A stretch of 6,354 nucleotides of DNA from an uncultured Collinsella sp. GTDB lineage: Bacteria; Actinomycetota; Coriobacteriia; Coriobacteriales; Coriobacteriaceae. The stretch covers positions 1 to 6,354 of the forward strand of contig CALINZ010000236.1 of NCBI GenBank assembly GCA_938045085.1, read 5' to 3'. A model generated the notes under the pieces. That model worked only from the letters and a program-made list of their open reading frames with translations. It was not told the DNA's origin and made no database searches. A program made the translations under genes and the position numbers. Positions 1 to 6,096 of the stretch are shown here, piece by piece. Numbering within the stretch: the first letter of the stretch is position 1; each line of letters starts with the position of its first letter.

Positions 1-35
1 AATTGTCGCTCTGGGCGGCGCGCAGCGTCGACCGG

Positions 36-59
36 TCCGCCGTTCCTTAGAACGGCGGA
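36..59. other. Stem-loop after the dehydrogenase gene
   Basis: Ten-base arms (36-45 and 50-59) pair perfectly around a four-base loop. The hairpin lies just past the stop codon of the minus-strand dehydrogenase gene. No T-run follows on either strand, so it is not a typical intrinsic terminator. It may stabilise the 3' end of the dehydrogenase mRNA or belong to a gene beyond the left edge. In one plus-strand frame the window opens with 15 codons ending in a TAG at 48-50. That could be the tail of a gene outside the window, but 15 codons are too few to call it. Confidence 0.45.
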
Positions 60-65
60 ACAAGA

Positions 66-1001
66 TTAGTGCTCAATCCAACAGCGCAGGGTTTCGCCGA
101 CTTGCAGGTGACGCAGATTCTCCGCGGCGATGTCGACCACATTATTGAGTGTGGCCTCTAGGTGGAACCAGCCCGAGATATGCGGCGTGATGAGCATGTT
201 GGGCGCATCCCACAGCGGGCTTGTCTCAGGCAGCGGCTCGGGGTCGGTGACGTCGACCGCGGCGCCGGCGAGATGTCCGGACTCAAGAGCGGTAACCAAA
301 TCGTCGGCAACCACAAGATCGCCGCGGCCGCCGTTGGCAAAGAAGGCGCCCGGTTTCATCGCGGCGAAGAACTCGGCGTTCGCCAGGCCGCGGGTCTCGG
401 GCGTGCTGGGCATAAAGGATGCGACGATGTCGGCCTCGGCCAGGCGCTCGGACAGGGCGTCCATGCCGTCCATGTCCTCAAACACAATGGGGTAGACGAG
501 TGGATGGCGCTTGATGCCGCGGACGTGCGCGCCCATGTCGCGGCAGAGCGTGGCGAAGTGGCCGCCGATATCGCCCGCGCCCAGCACCAGCACATTGGCG
601 TTTTTGAGCGAGGTGACCGGCCCTAAATCCTCCCAGCGATGCTCGCGCTGCAAGTCGTGATAGTCGGGCAGGCGCTTCATCATAGACAGCACCATGGCAA
701 ACATGTGCTCGCTCACGGCCTGGCCGTAGGCGCCCACCGAGCAGGAAAGCTTAGCGTCGGCTGGCACGGTGCCGGCGGCCAAGTAATCGTCATAGCTGGC
801 GGTCTGCAATTGCAACAGCTGGAGATGCTCGCATGCCGTGAGCATGTCAGGGTCGATGTTGCCCAGGATCACGTCGGCATCGGCGACCTGTTCACGTGTG
901 GCGGCGTCGGCGCTCGTGTAGATAAAGTCCTCGCCCGGAGCGCTCGACTCAAGAATTGCGCAATGGCGGTCGTTGACGGGCAGCAAAACCAGGATGTTCA
1001 C
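66..1001 (-). CDS. D-2-hydroxyacid dehydrogenase (NAD(P)-dependent)
   Basis: Cytoplasmic oxidoreductase of the D-isomer-specific 2-hydroxyacid dehydrogenase family, which interconverts 2-oxoacids and D-2-hydroxyacids. The 311 residues match the usual family length. The Rossmann motif GAGDIG is at 141-146. The catalytic triad is visible as Arg226 (GGRGD), Glu255 (DPEPLP) and His274 (TPHISG). After the second Rossmann strand the sequence is RGIKR (161-165) with no acidic residue, which suggests NADPH is preferred over NADH; this is an inference. The start is GTG at 1001, supported by GGAGAGG seven bases upstream (1009-1015) and by the immediate MNILVL strand. The substrate cannot be read from sequence; glyoxylate or hydroxypyruvate reductase-like activity is possible. 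It lies downstream of map in the same direction, but the strong terminator between them suggests its own transcript. No clear -35/-10 pair was found in its short AT-rich leader. Confidence 0.9.
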   Translation of the reverse strand: MNILVLLPVNDRHCAILESSAPGEDFIYTSADAATREQVADADVILGNIDPDMLTACEHLQLLQLQTASYDDYLAAGTVPADAKLSCSVGAYGQAVSEHMFAMVLSMMKRLPDYHDLQREHRWEDLGPVTSLKNANVLVLGAGDIGGHFATLCRDMGAHVRGIKRHPLVYPIVFEDMDGMDALSERLAEADIVASFMPSTPETRGLANAEFFAAMKPGAFFANGGRGDLVVADDLVTALESGHLAGAAVDVTDPEPLPETSPLWDAPNMLITPHISGWFHLEATLNNVVDIAAENLRHLQVGETLRCWIEH

Positions 1002-1020
1002 AAGCAGTCCTCTCCGCTTG

Positions 1021-1055
1021 ACCTGCCAAAAAGGGACAGGTTTATTTTGGCAGGT
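1021..1055. repeat. Short palindromic repeat in the dehydrogenase leader
   Basis: Perfect 11-base arms, ACCTGCCAAAA (1021-1031) and TTTTGGCAGGT (1045-1055), enclose 13 bases that include GGGACAGGTTTA. An alternative pairing exists between ACCTG (1021-1025) and CAGGT (1037-1041). The element ends six bases from the ribosome binding site of the minus-strand dehydrogenase, so it lies in the mRNA leader if transcription starts upstream. From memory, sequence of this type (AAGGGACAGGTTTATTTTGG) recurs between genes in Collinsella-like genomes, which would make it a REP-like dispersed element. That recollection is not tested here. A local operator is the alternative. Confidence 0.6.
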
Positions 1056-1073
1056 AATATCAGATAAAACGCT

Positions 1074-1124
1074 AAAAAACGCCGGGCTACGCGATGGTTA
1101 GCATATCCATCGCGTAGCCCGGCG
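1074..1124 (-). terminator. Rho-independent terminator of map
   Basis: Read on the minus strand, an 18-base GC-rich perfect stem (arms 1107-1124 and 1080-1097, nine-base loop) begins nine bases after the map stop codon. It is followed at once by six T residues (complement of 1074-1079). On the plus strand no T-run follows, so it works in one direction. It should separate map transcription from the dehydrogenase gene. Confidence 0.92.
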
Positions 1125-1133
1125 CATCTACAG

Positions 1134-2021
1134 CTACCAGCTCAGCAGCTCGTAGCCGTCCTCGGTCACCACGAGCTGTACCTCGCATTGCGCCGAATCG
1201 CTACCGTCCTTGGTGCGCACGCACCAGCCGTCGCCCTTGCTAATCTTAATGTCGGGCGCTCCGGCATTGACCATGGGCTCGATGGTAAAGACCATGCCCG
1301 GAGCCATGATGGTGTCCACATCGGGCGCCTCGGTGGTAAAGCCCACAAACGGGTCCTCGTGGAACTCCTTGCCAATGCCGTGCCCGCCGTACTCGCGCAC
1401 AACGCTAAAGCCAGCGTCCTCGACCGTCTTTTGCACGGCCTCGGCCATAACGGACAGCGGCAGCCACGGCTTGACGGCGGCCAGACCCGCCTCCACGCTG
1501 GCACGGGTGACCTCGACCAGGCGTTGACGCTCGGCCGAGACCTCGCCGATGCAGAACATGCGGCTTGAGTCGCTAAAGTAGCCGTCTAGGATCGTGGAGC
1601 AGTCGACGTTGATGATGTCGCCCTCGTGCAGCACGTCCGTATCGCAGGGGATACCGTGGCAGACCACATCGTTGATCGAGGTGCACACACTCTTGGGATA
1701 GCCCTCGTAGTTGAGGTCGGCCGGCGTGCCACCGTGCTCGACGGTGTAGTCGTAGATTATCTGGTCGATCTGGTTGGTGGTCATGCCCGCGGCGATATGC
1801 TCGCCCACATAATCGAGCACGCCCACGTTGATGGCTGCCGAGCGCTTGATGCCCTCGATATCGGCGGGCGTCTTGTAGAGCGTGCGGGGCAGAACCTCCC
1901 AGCCCTCTTCCCACAAGCGCTCGAGGCGCTCATCGAAGGCGCTATGGCATTTCTTATATTTCTTGCCGCTGCCACACCAGCAGGCGTCGTTGCGGCCGGG
2001 CACGGGTCCTTTGTCATACAT
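1134..2021 (-). CDS. map: Type I methionine aminopeptidase with SEC-C motif
   Basis: Removes the N-terminal methionine from new proteins in the cytoplasm. The five metal ligands of the family are visible at Asp140, Asp151, His214 (GGHGIG), Glu248 (FTIEPM) and Glu280. The substrate-pocket histidines His122 (VCHGIP) and His221 (EFHEDP) are also present. Residues 8-26 form an N-terminal SEC-C zinc motif (Cys14, Cys16, Cys25, His26), the same motif that ends SecA. It probably helps bind the ribosome or a chaperone, though that role is inferred. The length of 295 residues fits a type I enzyme of about 250 residues plus this extension. The ATG start is supported by AAGGAAG about eight bases upstream. 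A -10-like TATACT lies just upstream and a strong terminator follows the stop. Many bacteria of this group also carry a plain map in the ribosomal protein cluster, so this may be a second copy. Confidence 0.96.
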   Translation of the reverse strand: MYDKGPVPGRNDACWCGSGKKYKKCHSAFDERLERLWEEGWEVLPRTLYKTPADIEGIKRSAAINVGVLDYVGEHIAAGMTTNQIDQIIYDYTVEHGGTPADLNYEGYPKSVCTSINDVVCHGIPCDTDVLHEGDIINVDCSTILDGYFSDSSRMFCIGEVSAERQRLVEVTRASVEAGLAAVKPWLPLSVMAEAVQKTVEDAGFSVVREYGGHGIGKEFHEDPFVGFTTEAPDVDTIMAPGMVFTIEPMVNAGAPDIKISKGDGWCVRTKDGSDSAQCEVQLVVTEDGYELLSW

Positions 2022-2046
2022 GGCTAACTTCCTTTCATCCGCAGCT

Positions 2047-2052
2047 AGTATA
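2047..2052 (-). promoter_or_regulatory. Candidate -10 box for map
   Basis: On the minus strand the sequence reads TATACT, five of six matches to the consensus. Transcription would start near 2040 and leave a leader of about 19 bases before the map ATG. No good -35 box is found 16 to 19 bases upstream; the region there is AACTTTTA, which overlaps the base of the long hairpin at 2074-2140. The call therefore rests on the -10 box and its position only. Confidence 0.4.
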
Positions 2053-2073
2053 GCCCACCCACGCGTCCATAAA

Positions 2074-2140
2074 AGTTGCGGTGATATAGTTCCGATTTAA
2101 GCGGTTTAACAGCATAAATAGGAACTATATCACCGCAACT
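2074..2140. repeat. Long near-perfect hairpin between radical SAM gene and map
   Basis: Perfect 20-base arms (2074-2093 and 2121-2140; the left arm begins AGTTGCGGTGATATAGT) flank a 27-base centre. The stem continues inward after one mismatch with five more pairs (2095-2099 with 2115-2119), then after another mismatch with two more pairs. This gives about 27 pairs in 67 bases. The element lies 41 bases past the radical SAM stop codon and just upstream of the map promoter region. On the minus strand the stem is followed by only TTTTA, so it may be a weak terminator for the radical SAM gene. The length, symmetry and AT-rich core look more like a dispersed palindromic element or a tiny MITE than an ordinary terminator. 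It is too short to encode a protein. Confidence 0.8.
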
Positions 2141-2181
2141 GATGGAGCGGGATGGCGGGCACTGGCTTCTGCGTGGTTTTG

Positions 2182-2958
2182 CTAGTAGCTCACCTGGCAG
2201 GGAATACCGAGGGCGCGCACGCGCGCGGCAATGGCGTCGAGTACCTCGGGCACTGCTTTGGCAAGGCCGGCGATCGGTGTTTCGCGCGCCACCGTGTAAA
2301 TGGTCGCCTCCTGCGGGCGAATGCGCTCAAGCGCCGCGAGCCAAGGGCCGACGTACTCCTCGCCGGTGTTGTCGATGGGCTTGCCCTGATACTCGCCGGT
2401 TAAAAAGATCGTCTGGATAATAACGTGACCGTCAAAGCTTGCGAACGTCTCGATCTGGTGCTCGACGTCATAGGGGCCAACGGGCTGGTCGAGCAGCTGG
2501 ATAAACGCCGGATCGACCGTATCGAGCTTGAGGATGTTGTCGTCGACCATCATGAGCGCGTCGTGCACCTCGGGGCGGTCGGCGCGCGTGCCGTTGGAGA
2601 GCACGGCGATCTTGGAGTTTGGGGCAAGCTCGTCGCGCAGCGCGACGGCGCCGGCAATGGCCTGCGGAAACTCCGGTGCGGCGGTGGGCTCGCCGTTGCC
2701 TGCGAAGGTGATCACATCGGGGAGCTCGCCCTCGGCTGCCATCTCGCGCAGCTTTGCCTCGAGCGCGTCGAGTACCACGGCGGCCGTGTTGTACGGCTCA
2801 TGGCAGGGGCGCTCGGCGTTGAGGCCGTTTTCGCAGTAAATGCAGTCGAACGTGCAGATTTTACCGCTGGCCGGCATCATGTTGACGCCGAGCGAGAGAC
2901 CAAGGCGACGGCTGCGAACGGGCCCAAAGATGGGGCTGGCATTCAAAAACGTAGACAT
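2182..2958 (-). CDS. Radical SAM protein, COG0731 (TYW1-like) family
   Basis: A 258-residue cytoplasmic iron-sulfur enzyme. The [4Fe-4S] cluster motif CxxxCxxC is Cys35, Cys39 and Cys42 (CTFDCIYC), preceded by FGPVRSRRLG (11-20), a signature of bacterial proteins related to the radical SAM core of tRNA wybutosine synthase TYW1. GNGEPT (87-92) matches the SAM-binding GGE region, and LSNGT (120-124) is a core strand. There is no flavodoxin domain. Bacteria lack wybutosine in their tRNA, so the substrate is unknown; members are often annotated only as radical SAM protein. The chosen start has AGGAG at 2968-2972, nine bases upstream, and begins right before the conserved family N-terminus. The reading frame stays open upstream to 3552, but that stretch lies antisense to the hydrolase and has no family features. 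The gene is divergent from the hydrolase and is probably transcribed alone. Confidence 0.88.
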   Translation of the reverse strand: MSTFLNASPIFGPVRSRRLGLSLGVNMMPASGKICTFDCIYCENGLNAERPCHEPYNTAAVVLDALEAKLREMAAEGELPDVITFAGNGEPTAAPEFPQAIAGAVALRDELAPNSKIAVLSNGTRADRPEVHDALMMVDDNILKLDTVDPAFIQLLDQPVGPYDVEHQIETFASFDGHVIIQTIFLTGEYQGKPIDNTGEEYVGPWLAALERIRPQEATIYTVARETPIAGLAKAVPEVLDAIAARVRALGIPCQVSY

Positions 2959-3006
2959 AGGCTTATGCTCCTCAAGACAATTGTGCCTAAGCATAGCATC
3001 GGCTCC

Positions 3007-3031
3007 AAAGCAAGGTACGGGCTCTTGCTTT
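3007..3031. promoter_or_regulatory. Inverted repeat upstream of the radical SAM gene
   Basis: Perfect eight-base arms AAAGCAAG (3007-3014) and CTTGCTTT (3024-3031) around nine bases, about 50 bases upstream of the radical SAM start codon in the divergent intergenic region. It could be an operator or a leader hairpin of the minus-strand transcript. A run of six T residues follows on the plus strand at 3042-3047, but it is 10 bases from the stem and there is no plus-strand gene before it, so a terminator is unlikely. Confidence 0.35.
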
Positions 3032-3094
3032 ACAAGTTTCGTTTTTTCACGTCGCTCATTATGCCGTGCCATAGAAAGTCTCGGGTCGGGTACA

Positions 3095-3108
3095 GTTAAT
3101 CTGTTAAC
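3095..3108. promoter_or_regulatory. Small palindrome upstream of the hydrolase
   Basis: GTTAATCTGTTAAC: five-base arms around TCTG, 75 bases upstream of the hydrolase start codon. It has the size of a repressor half-site pair, but with arms this short chance is a real possibility. No convincing -35/-10 pair for the hydrolase was found around it. Confidence 0.25.
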
Positions 3109-3183
3109 AAGTCGTAAGGCAATGCGGGTCCATCCAACCGTACTGACGTGCAGCTGGATAGGCATTGATGATGGGGGCACAAC

Positions 3184-3981
3184 ATGGATTTTACGGTCGA
3201 GAATGCGGGCACCACGATTGCCTGTCGCGAATATGCCGGCCCGGATGTGTCGCCTGATACCCCTGCTTTGGTGTGCGTGCACGGCGCTTGTGTCGACGGC
3301 ACATTTTTCGACGGCATCGCTTGTGAGCTCAGCCGCAACTACCGCGTAATTGCCTACGACCGCCGCGGCTGTGGTAGCAGCAGCGAAGCGGCAGACGGCA
3401 GCTATGATCTTGCCGCTCAGGCCGCCGACCTGCAGGCCGTGATCGAACACGTCGGCGCTCCGACAAATGTGCTTGCGCACAGCGCCGGTACGTTGGTGGC
3501 GCTGGAGCTTCTTCGCGCCGAACCCCATCTCGTCGCCCGTGCGATTCTGCACGAGCCGGCTGTGTCGGCCGAAGGCGTCGGCATGGGCGCAGCTCCGGTT
3601 TTGCTCGATATGATTGCGGCTGGAAAGGTTTCAAGGGCGCTCCGGCTTTTCTTGGGAGCCCTCGGCGACTTGGACCCCGAGGCTCCTGGGACGACTAAGG
3701 CGGAAGCCAAACATGCCCTGCGCAATGGTCGTTGCTTCATGGCCAATGAATACGGAACAAATATGACATATGCTCCCGACTGGGAGCGCGCCTGCGCGTC
3801 AAAGGCGGTGTCGGCTGTGTTTTTGGGCGAGCTTTCGGTCGGTACGCCCCGCGAGGCTGGTACGCGAGCGGCTGCCGAATATCTCGATTGCCCCCTCGTG
3901 ACGATCCCGGGCGCGCATAACGGTCTGCGCGATCGCCCCGTTACGGCGGCAAACGCCGTTCGCGATGTCTTGGAGCGTTAG
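3184..3981 (+). CDS. Alpha/beta hydrolase
   Basis: A 265-residue alpha/beta-hydrolase-fold protein with no signal peptide, so probably cytoplasmic. Visible landmarks are the oxyanion-hole motif VHGAC (32-36), the YDRRGCGSS turn (58-66), the nucleophile elbow AHSAG (98-102) with Ser100, the HEP segment after strand 6 (123-125) and the catalytic His245 (GAHNG). The elbow starts with Ala where the first Gly of GxSxG is usual. The usual acid position after strand 7 reads GELS (215-218), so the expected Asp is absent. From memory, related actinobacterial hydrolases with HEPP and GERSP segments share this, so the protein is probably functional with a different acid or a relaxed triad. The substrate is unknown; esterase, lactonase or peptidase-like activity is possible. 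The ATG has a GGGGG stretch about eight bases upstream. It is flanked by intergenic gaps on both sides and is probably a single-gene transcript. No terminator is evident after the stop codon. Confidence 0.87.
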   Translation: MDFTVENAGTTIACREYAGPDVSPDTPALVCVHGACVDGTFFDGIACELSRNYRVIAYDRRGCGSSSEAADGSYDLAAQAADLQAVIEHVGAPTNVLAHSAGTLVALELLRAEPHLVARAILHEPAVSAEGVGMGAAPVLLDMIAAGKVSRALRLFLGALGDLDPEAPGTTKAEAKHALRNGRCFMANEYGTNMTYAPDWERACASKAVSAVFLGELSVGTPREAGTRAAAEYLDCPLVTIPGAHNGLRDRPVTAANAVRDVLER

Positions 3982-4030
3982 CGCGCTCGATGACCTGCGG
4001 GGAGGGGGACTGTTAGCGTTTCGTCATTGT

Positions 4031-4179
4031 TAACGAATGCACCCATAACCGCGCGCCCGCGGCTCCATTACCGCCGTTTGCCAGGTCATAGAAATGTAAC
4101 GATAATCGCGCGTTTGCCTGCAGTTGTTAGATGTTACCCTTGTACCATTTGATATGCACCGTTGCCGTGCGTAACGATA
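4031..4179 (+). repeat. Three TAACGAWW direct repeats around the promoter
   Basis: TAACGAAT at 4031-4038, TAACGATA at 4097-4104 and TAACGATA at 4172-4179, all on the plus strand. The last two extend to a shared nine-base GTAACGATA (4096-4104 and 4171-4179), 75 bases apart. One copy overlaps the proposed -10 box and another abuts the ribosome binding site of the c-di-GMP gene. They may be binding sites for a regulator, but there are only three copies of a short motif. Confidence 0.35.
4078..4106 (+). promoter_or_regulatory. Sigma70-type promoter of the c-di-GMP operon
   Basis: TTGCCA (4078-4083, five of six to consensus), a 17-base spacer and GATAAT (4101-4106, five of six). Transcription would start near 4113 and give a leader of about 80 bases before the ATG at 4193. 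This is the best promoter in the window and probably drives both the GGDEF/REC/HD-GYP gene and the Hpt gene. Confidence 0.7.
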
Positions 4180-4192
4180 GAAAGGGCCCCAT

Positions 4193-6073
4193 ATGCTCAA
4201 TAATCACGAGGTCAATCTAACCGACGAGGAGGCTGCCGCCGAGGTCGCCCGCGTCGCGAAGACCTACCCCGTGGTGCGTTTGCTGTCGGCCGATCAGATT
4301 AAGAGCGAGCCTAACTGTCTGCTCGCCGGCAATCGCTGCCCTTGTCTGCGTCAGTCGAGTCTTGAGGCCTTGGCAGATTCCGATGAGGTGTCGGAGCAAC
4401 TGCTCAACGATGGTGTTGAGTACCGCGCTCGTCTGCGCCCTCTGAAGGTCGAGGGCGAGCCTCACGTCCTGCTGATGGTGCGTCCGATCGATGAGCAAGA
4501 GGCTGCAGAAGAGGACCTCGTCTACACCGACGTGCTGACGAGTGTGCGCAATCGCCGATATTACGAGGAAAAGCTCCGTAGCGCCCGCATGAATGCCGGC
4601 GTTGCGGTGATCGACCTTGATGATTTTAGGGTCTTCAACGATACGTGTGGCCGTCATGCCGGCGACCTTGCGCTCGGTGCTGTGGCGACAGCCATACGCA
4701 GCGGAATTCGTTCGACTGACGAGCTTGTACGCTATGGCTGCGACAAGTTTGTGGTCGTCATGCCCAATATTCCCTCCGATGACTTCACCCGTCGCCTGCA
4801 TCAGGTGTCCGATGCCGTTCATGCCACGATTGTTCCGGGCCATGAGTACGTGAGCTTGACGGCATGTGTTGGCGGTGTTCGCATTCATGGCGAGACGGTC
4901 GATGAAGGAGTTGGCCGCGCTGTCCAGTTATTGAGCCGCGCTAAGGCAAAAGCCGGTACGGTCGTGACCGATGCCGATTCCATCGAAGCCTTCCAAAGCG
5001 AAAAGCCTTTGGTGCTTATTGTCGATGACTCCGAGATGAACCGAGCCATTCTCAACGAGATGCTCAAGGACGAGTATTGCATCCTCGAGGCCGACAACGG
5101 TCGTACGGCGCTCGACATGGTCGACCGCTATGGCGATGAGTTGTCGCTCGTGCTGCTGGATATTGTCATGCCGGGCATAAGCGGCTTTGAGGTGCTGGCC
5201 GATCTGTCGCGCCGATCGGGTATCGACAATCTGCCTTTCATCATGATTTCGAGCGAAGATTCCGATGATATGGTTCTGCGCGCGTACGAGCTGGGCGCCT
5301 CGGACTATATCAACCGCCCGTTTGACTCCCGTGTCGTGCGCCGGCGTGTAAGCAACACCATCCGCCTATACGCCAAACAGCGCCGCCTGACGAGTTTGCT
5401 GTCCCAGCAGTACAACGAGCGCGTCAAGAACAGTCGCATGCTCATCGACATCATGGCCGGCGTTATGGAGCTTCGCAATGGCGAGAGCGGCAGGCACGTT
5501 ACGAATATCGAAAAGCTGACCGAGCTGCTGCTTGGCTGTCTGGTCCAGCGTAGCGGCACGATCTCCCTCGACAATGAGGAACGCTCTACGATTGCCCTGG
5601 CTTCGGCGCTGCACGATATCGGCAAGATGTCGATTGACGATGCAATTCTCAACAAACCCGGGCGCCTTACGCCCGAGGAGTTCGAGATTATGAAGACGCA
5701 TACCACGATGGGCGCCGACATGTTGCTTGAGCTGGGCCGCCATCACGTCGGCAATGCGCTTATGGAATATGCGTACCAGATTGCGCGTTGGCATCACGAG
5801 CGCTGGGACGGCAAGGGCTATCCCGATGGCCTTAAGGGCGACGAGATTCCCATTGCCGCGCAGGTGGTCTCGGTGGCCGACGTGTATGATGCGCTGACGA
5901 GCGTGCGCGTGTACAAGGACGCTATCCCGCACAAGGAGGCGATCCAGATGATCCTGGACGGTAAGTGCGGCACCTTTAACCCGCTGTTGCTCGACTGCCT
6001 GCTCGAGGTGCAAGACCGTATTGCCGAGACGTTGGCACGCCCCGCCGACGTTGTCGCGTTTCCCACGATTTAG
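4193..6073 (+). CDS. PAS-like / degenerate GGDEF / REC / HD-GYP c-di-GMP regulator
   Basis: A 626-residue soluble signalling protein with no membrane segments. Residues 1-105 look like a PAS-type sensor with Cys42, Cys49 and Cys51. Residues 110-262 are a GGDEF domain: DVLTSVRNRRYYEE (113-126), Asp141, NDTCGRHAGD (149-158). Its signature is GCDKF (182-186) in place of GGDEF, so cyclase activity is probably lost. RSTD (173-176) sits exactly five residues before it, the normal place of the inhibitory c-di-GMP site. Residues 272-390 are a receiver domain with Asp278/Asp279, phospho-acceptor Asp323, Ser353, and Arg375 where Lys is usual (NRPF). Residues 411-610 form an HD-GYP phosphodiesterase with Glu431, His435, His474-Asp475, Lys478, His503, His534-His535, GYP (542-544) and Asp563, so it is probably active and cleaves c-di-GMP. 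The start has AAAGGG six bases upstream. It is co-transcribed with the Hpt gene. The likely role is phosphorelay- and ligand-controlled breakdown of c-di-GMP. Confidence 0.93.
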   Translation: MLNNHEVNLTDEEAAAEVARVAKTYPVVRLLSADQIKSEPNCLLAGNRCPCLRQSSLEALADSDEVSEQLLNDGVEYRARLRPLKVEGEPHVLLMVRPIDEQEAAEEDLVYTDVLTSVRNRRYYEEKLRSARMNAGVAVIDLDDFRVFNDTCGRHAGDLALGAVATAIRSGIRSTDELVRYGCDKFVVVMPNIPSDDFTRRLHQVSDAVHATIVPGHEYVSLTACVGGVRIHGETVDEGVGRAVQLLSRAKAKAGTVVTDADSIEAFQSEKPLVLIVDDSEMNRAILNEMLKDEYCILEADNGRTALDMVDRYGDELSLVLLDIVMPGISGFEVLADLSRRSGIDNLPFIMISSEDSDDMVLRAYELGASDYINRPFDSRVVRRRVSNTIRLYAKQRRLTSLLSQQYNERVKNSRMLIDIMAGVMELRNGESGRHVTNIEKLTELLLGCLVQRSGTISLDNEERSTIALASALHDIGKMSIDDAILNKPGRLTPEEFEIMKTHTTMGADMLLELGRHHVGNALMEYAYQIARWHHERWDGKGYPDGLKGDEIPIAAQVVSVADVYDALTSVRVYKDAIPHKEAIQMILDGKCGTFNPLLLDCLLEVQDRIAETLARPADVVAFPTI

Positions 6074-6096
6074 TTTGACCAAAGGAGTTTTAATCC

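Noticed and set aside
1..50. Possible C-terminal tail of a plus-strand gene ending at TAG 48-50
   Set aside because: Only 15 codons are visible, another frame is also open from the edge, and nothing is recognisable.
130..2027. Long plus-strand open frames across the dehydrogenase and map genes
   Set aside because: They are shadows of the real minus-strand genes in GC-rich sequence, with no recognisable motifs and no convincing ribosome binding sites.
2074..2140. Long hairpin as a riboswitch or small RNA gene
   Set aside because: It is a simple symmetric stem with no aptamer-like branching and no clear promoter of its own; a palindromic element or terminator explains it better.
2959..3552. 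N-terminal extension of the radical SAM protein, since the minus-strand frame stays open
   Set aside because: The stretch is antisense to the hydrolase, shows no family homology by eye, and a good AGGAG plus ATG sits at the conserved N-terminus at 2958.
4049..4062. CCGCG-CGCC-CGCGG hairpin after the hydrolase as a terminator
   Set aside because: The stem is only five pairs, there is no T-run, and such palindromes are common by chance in GC-rich DNA.
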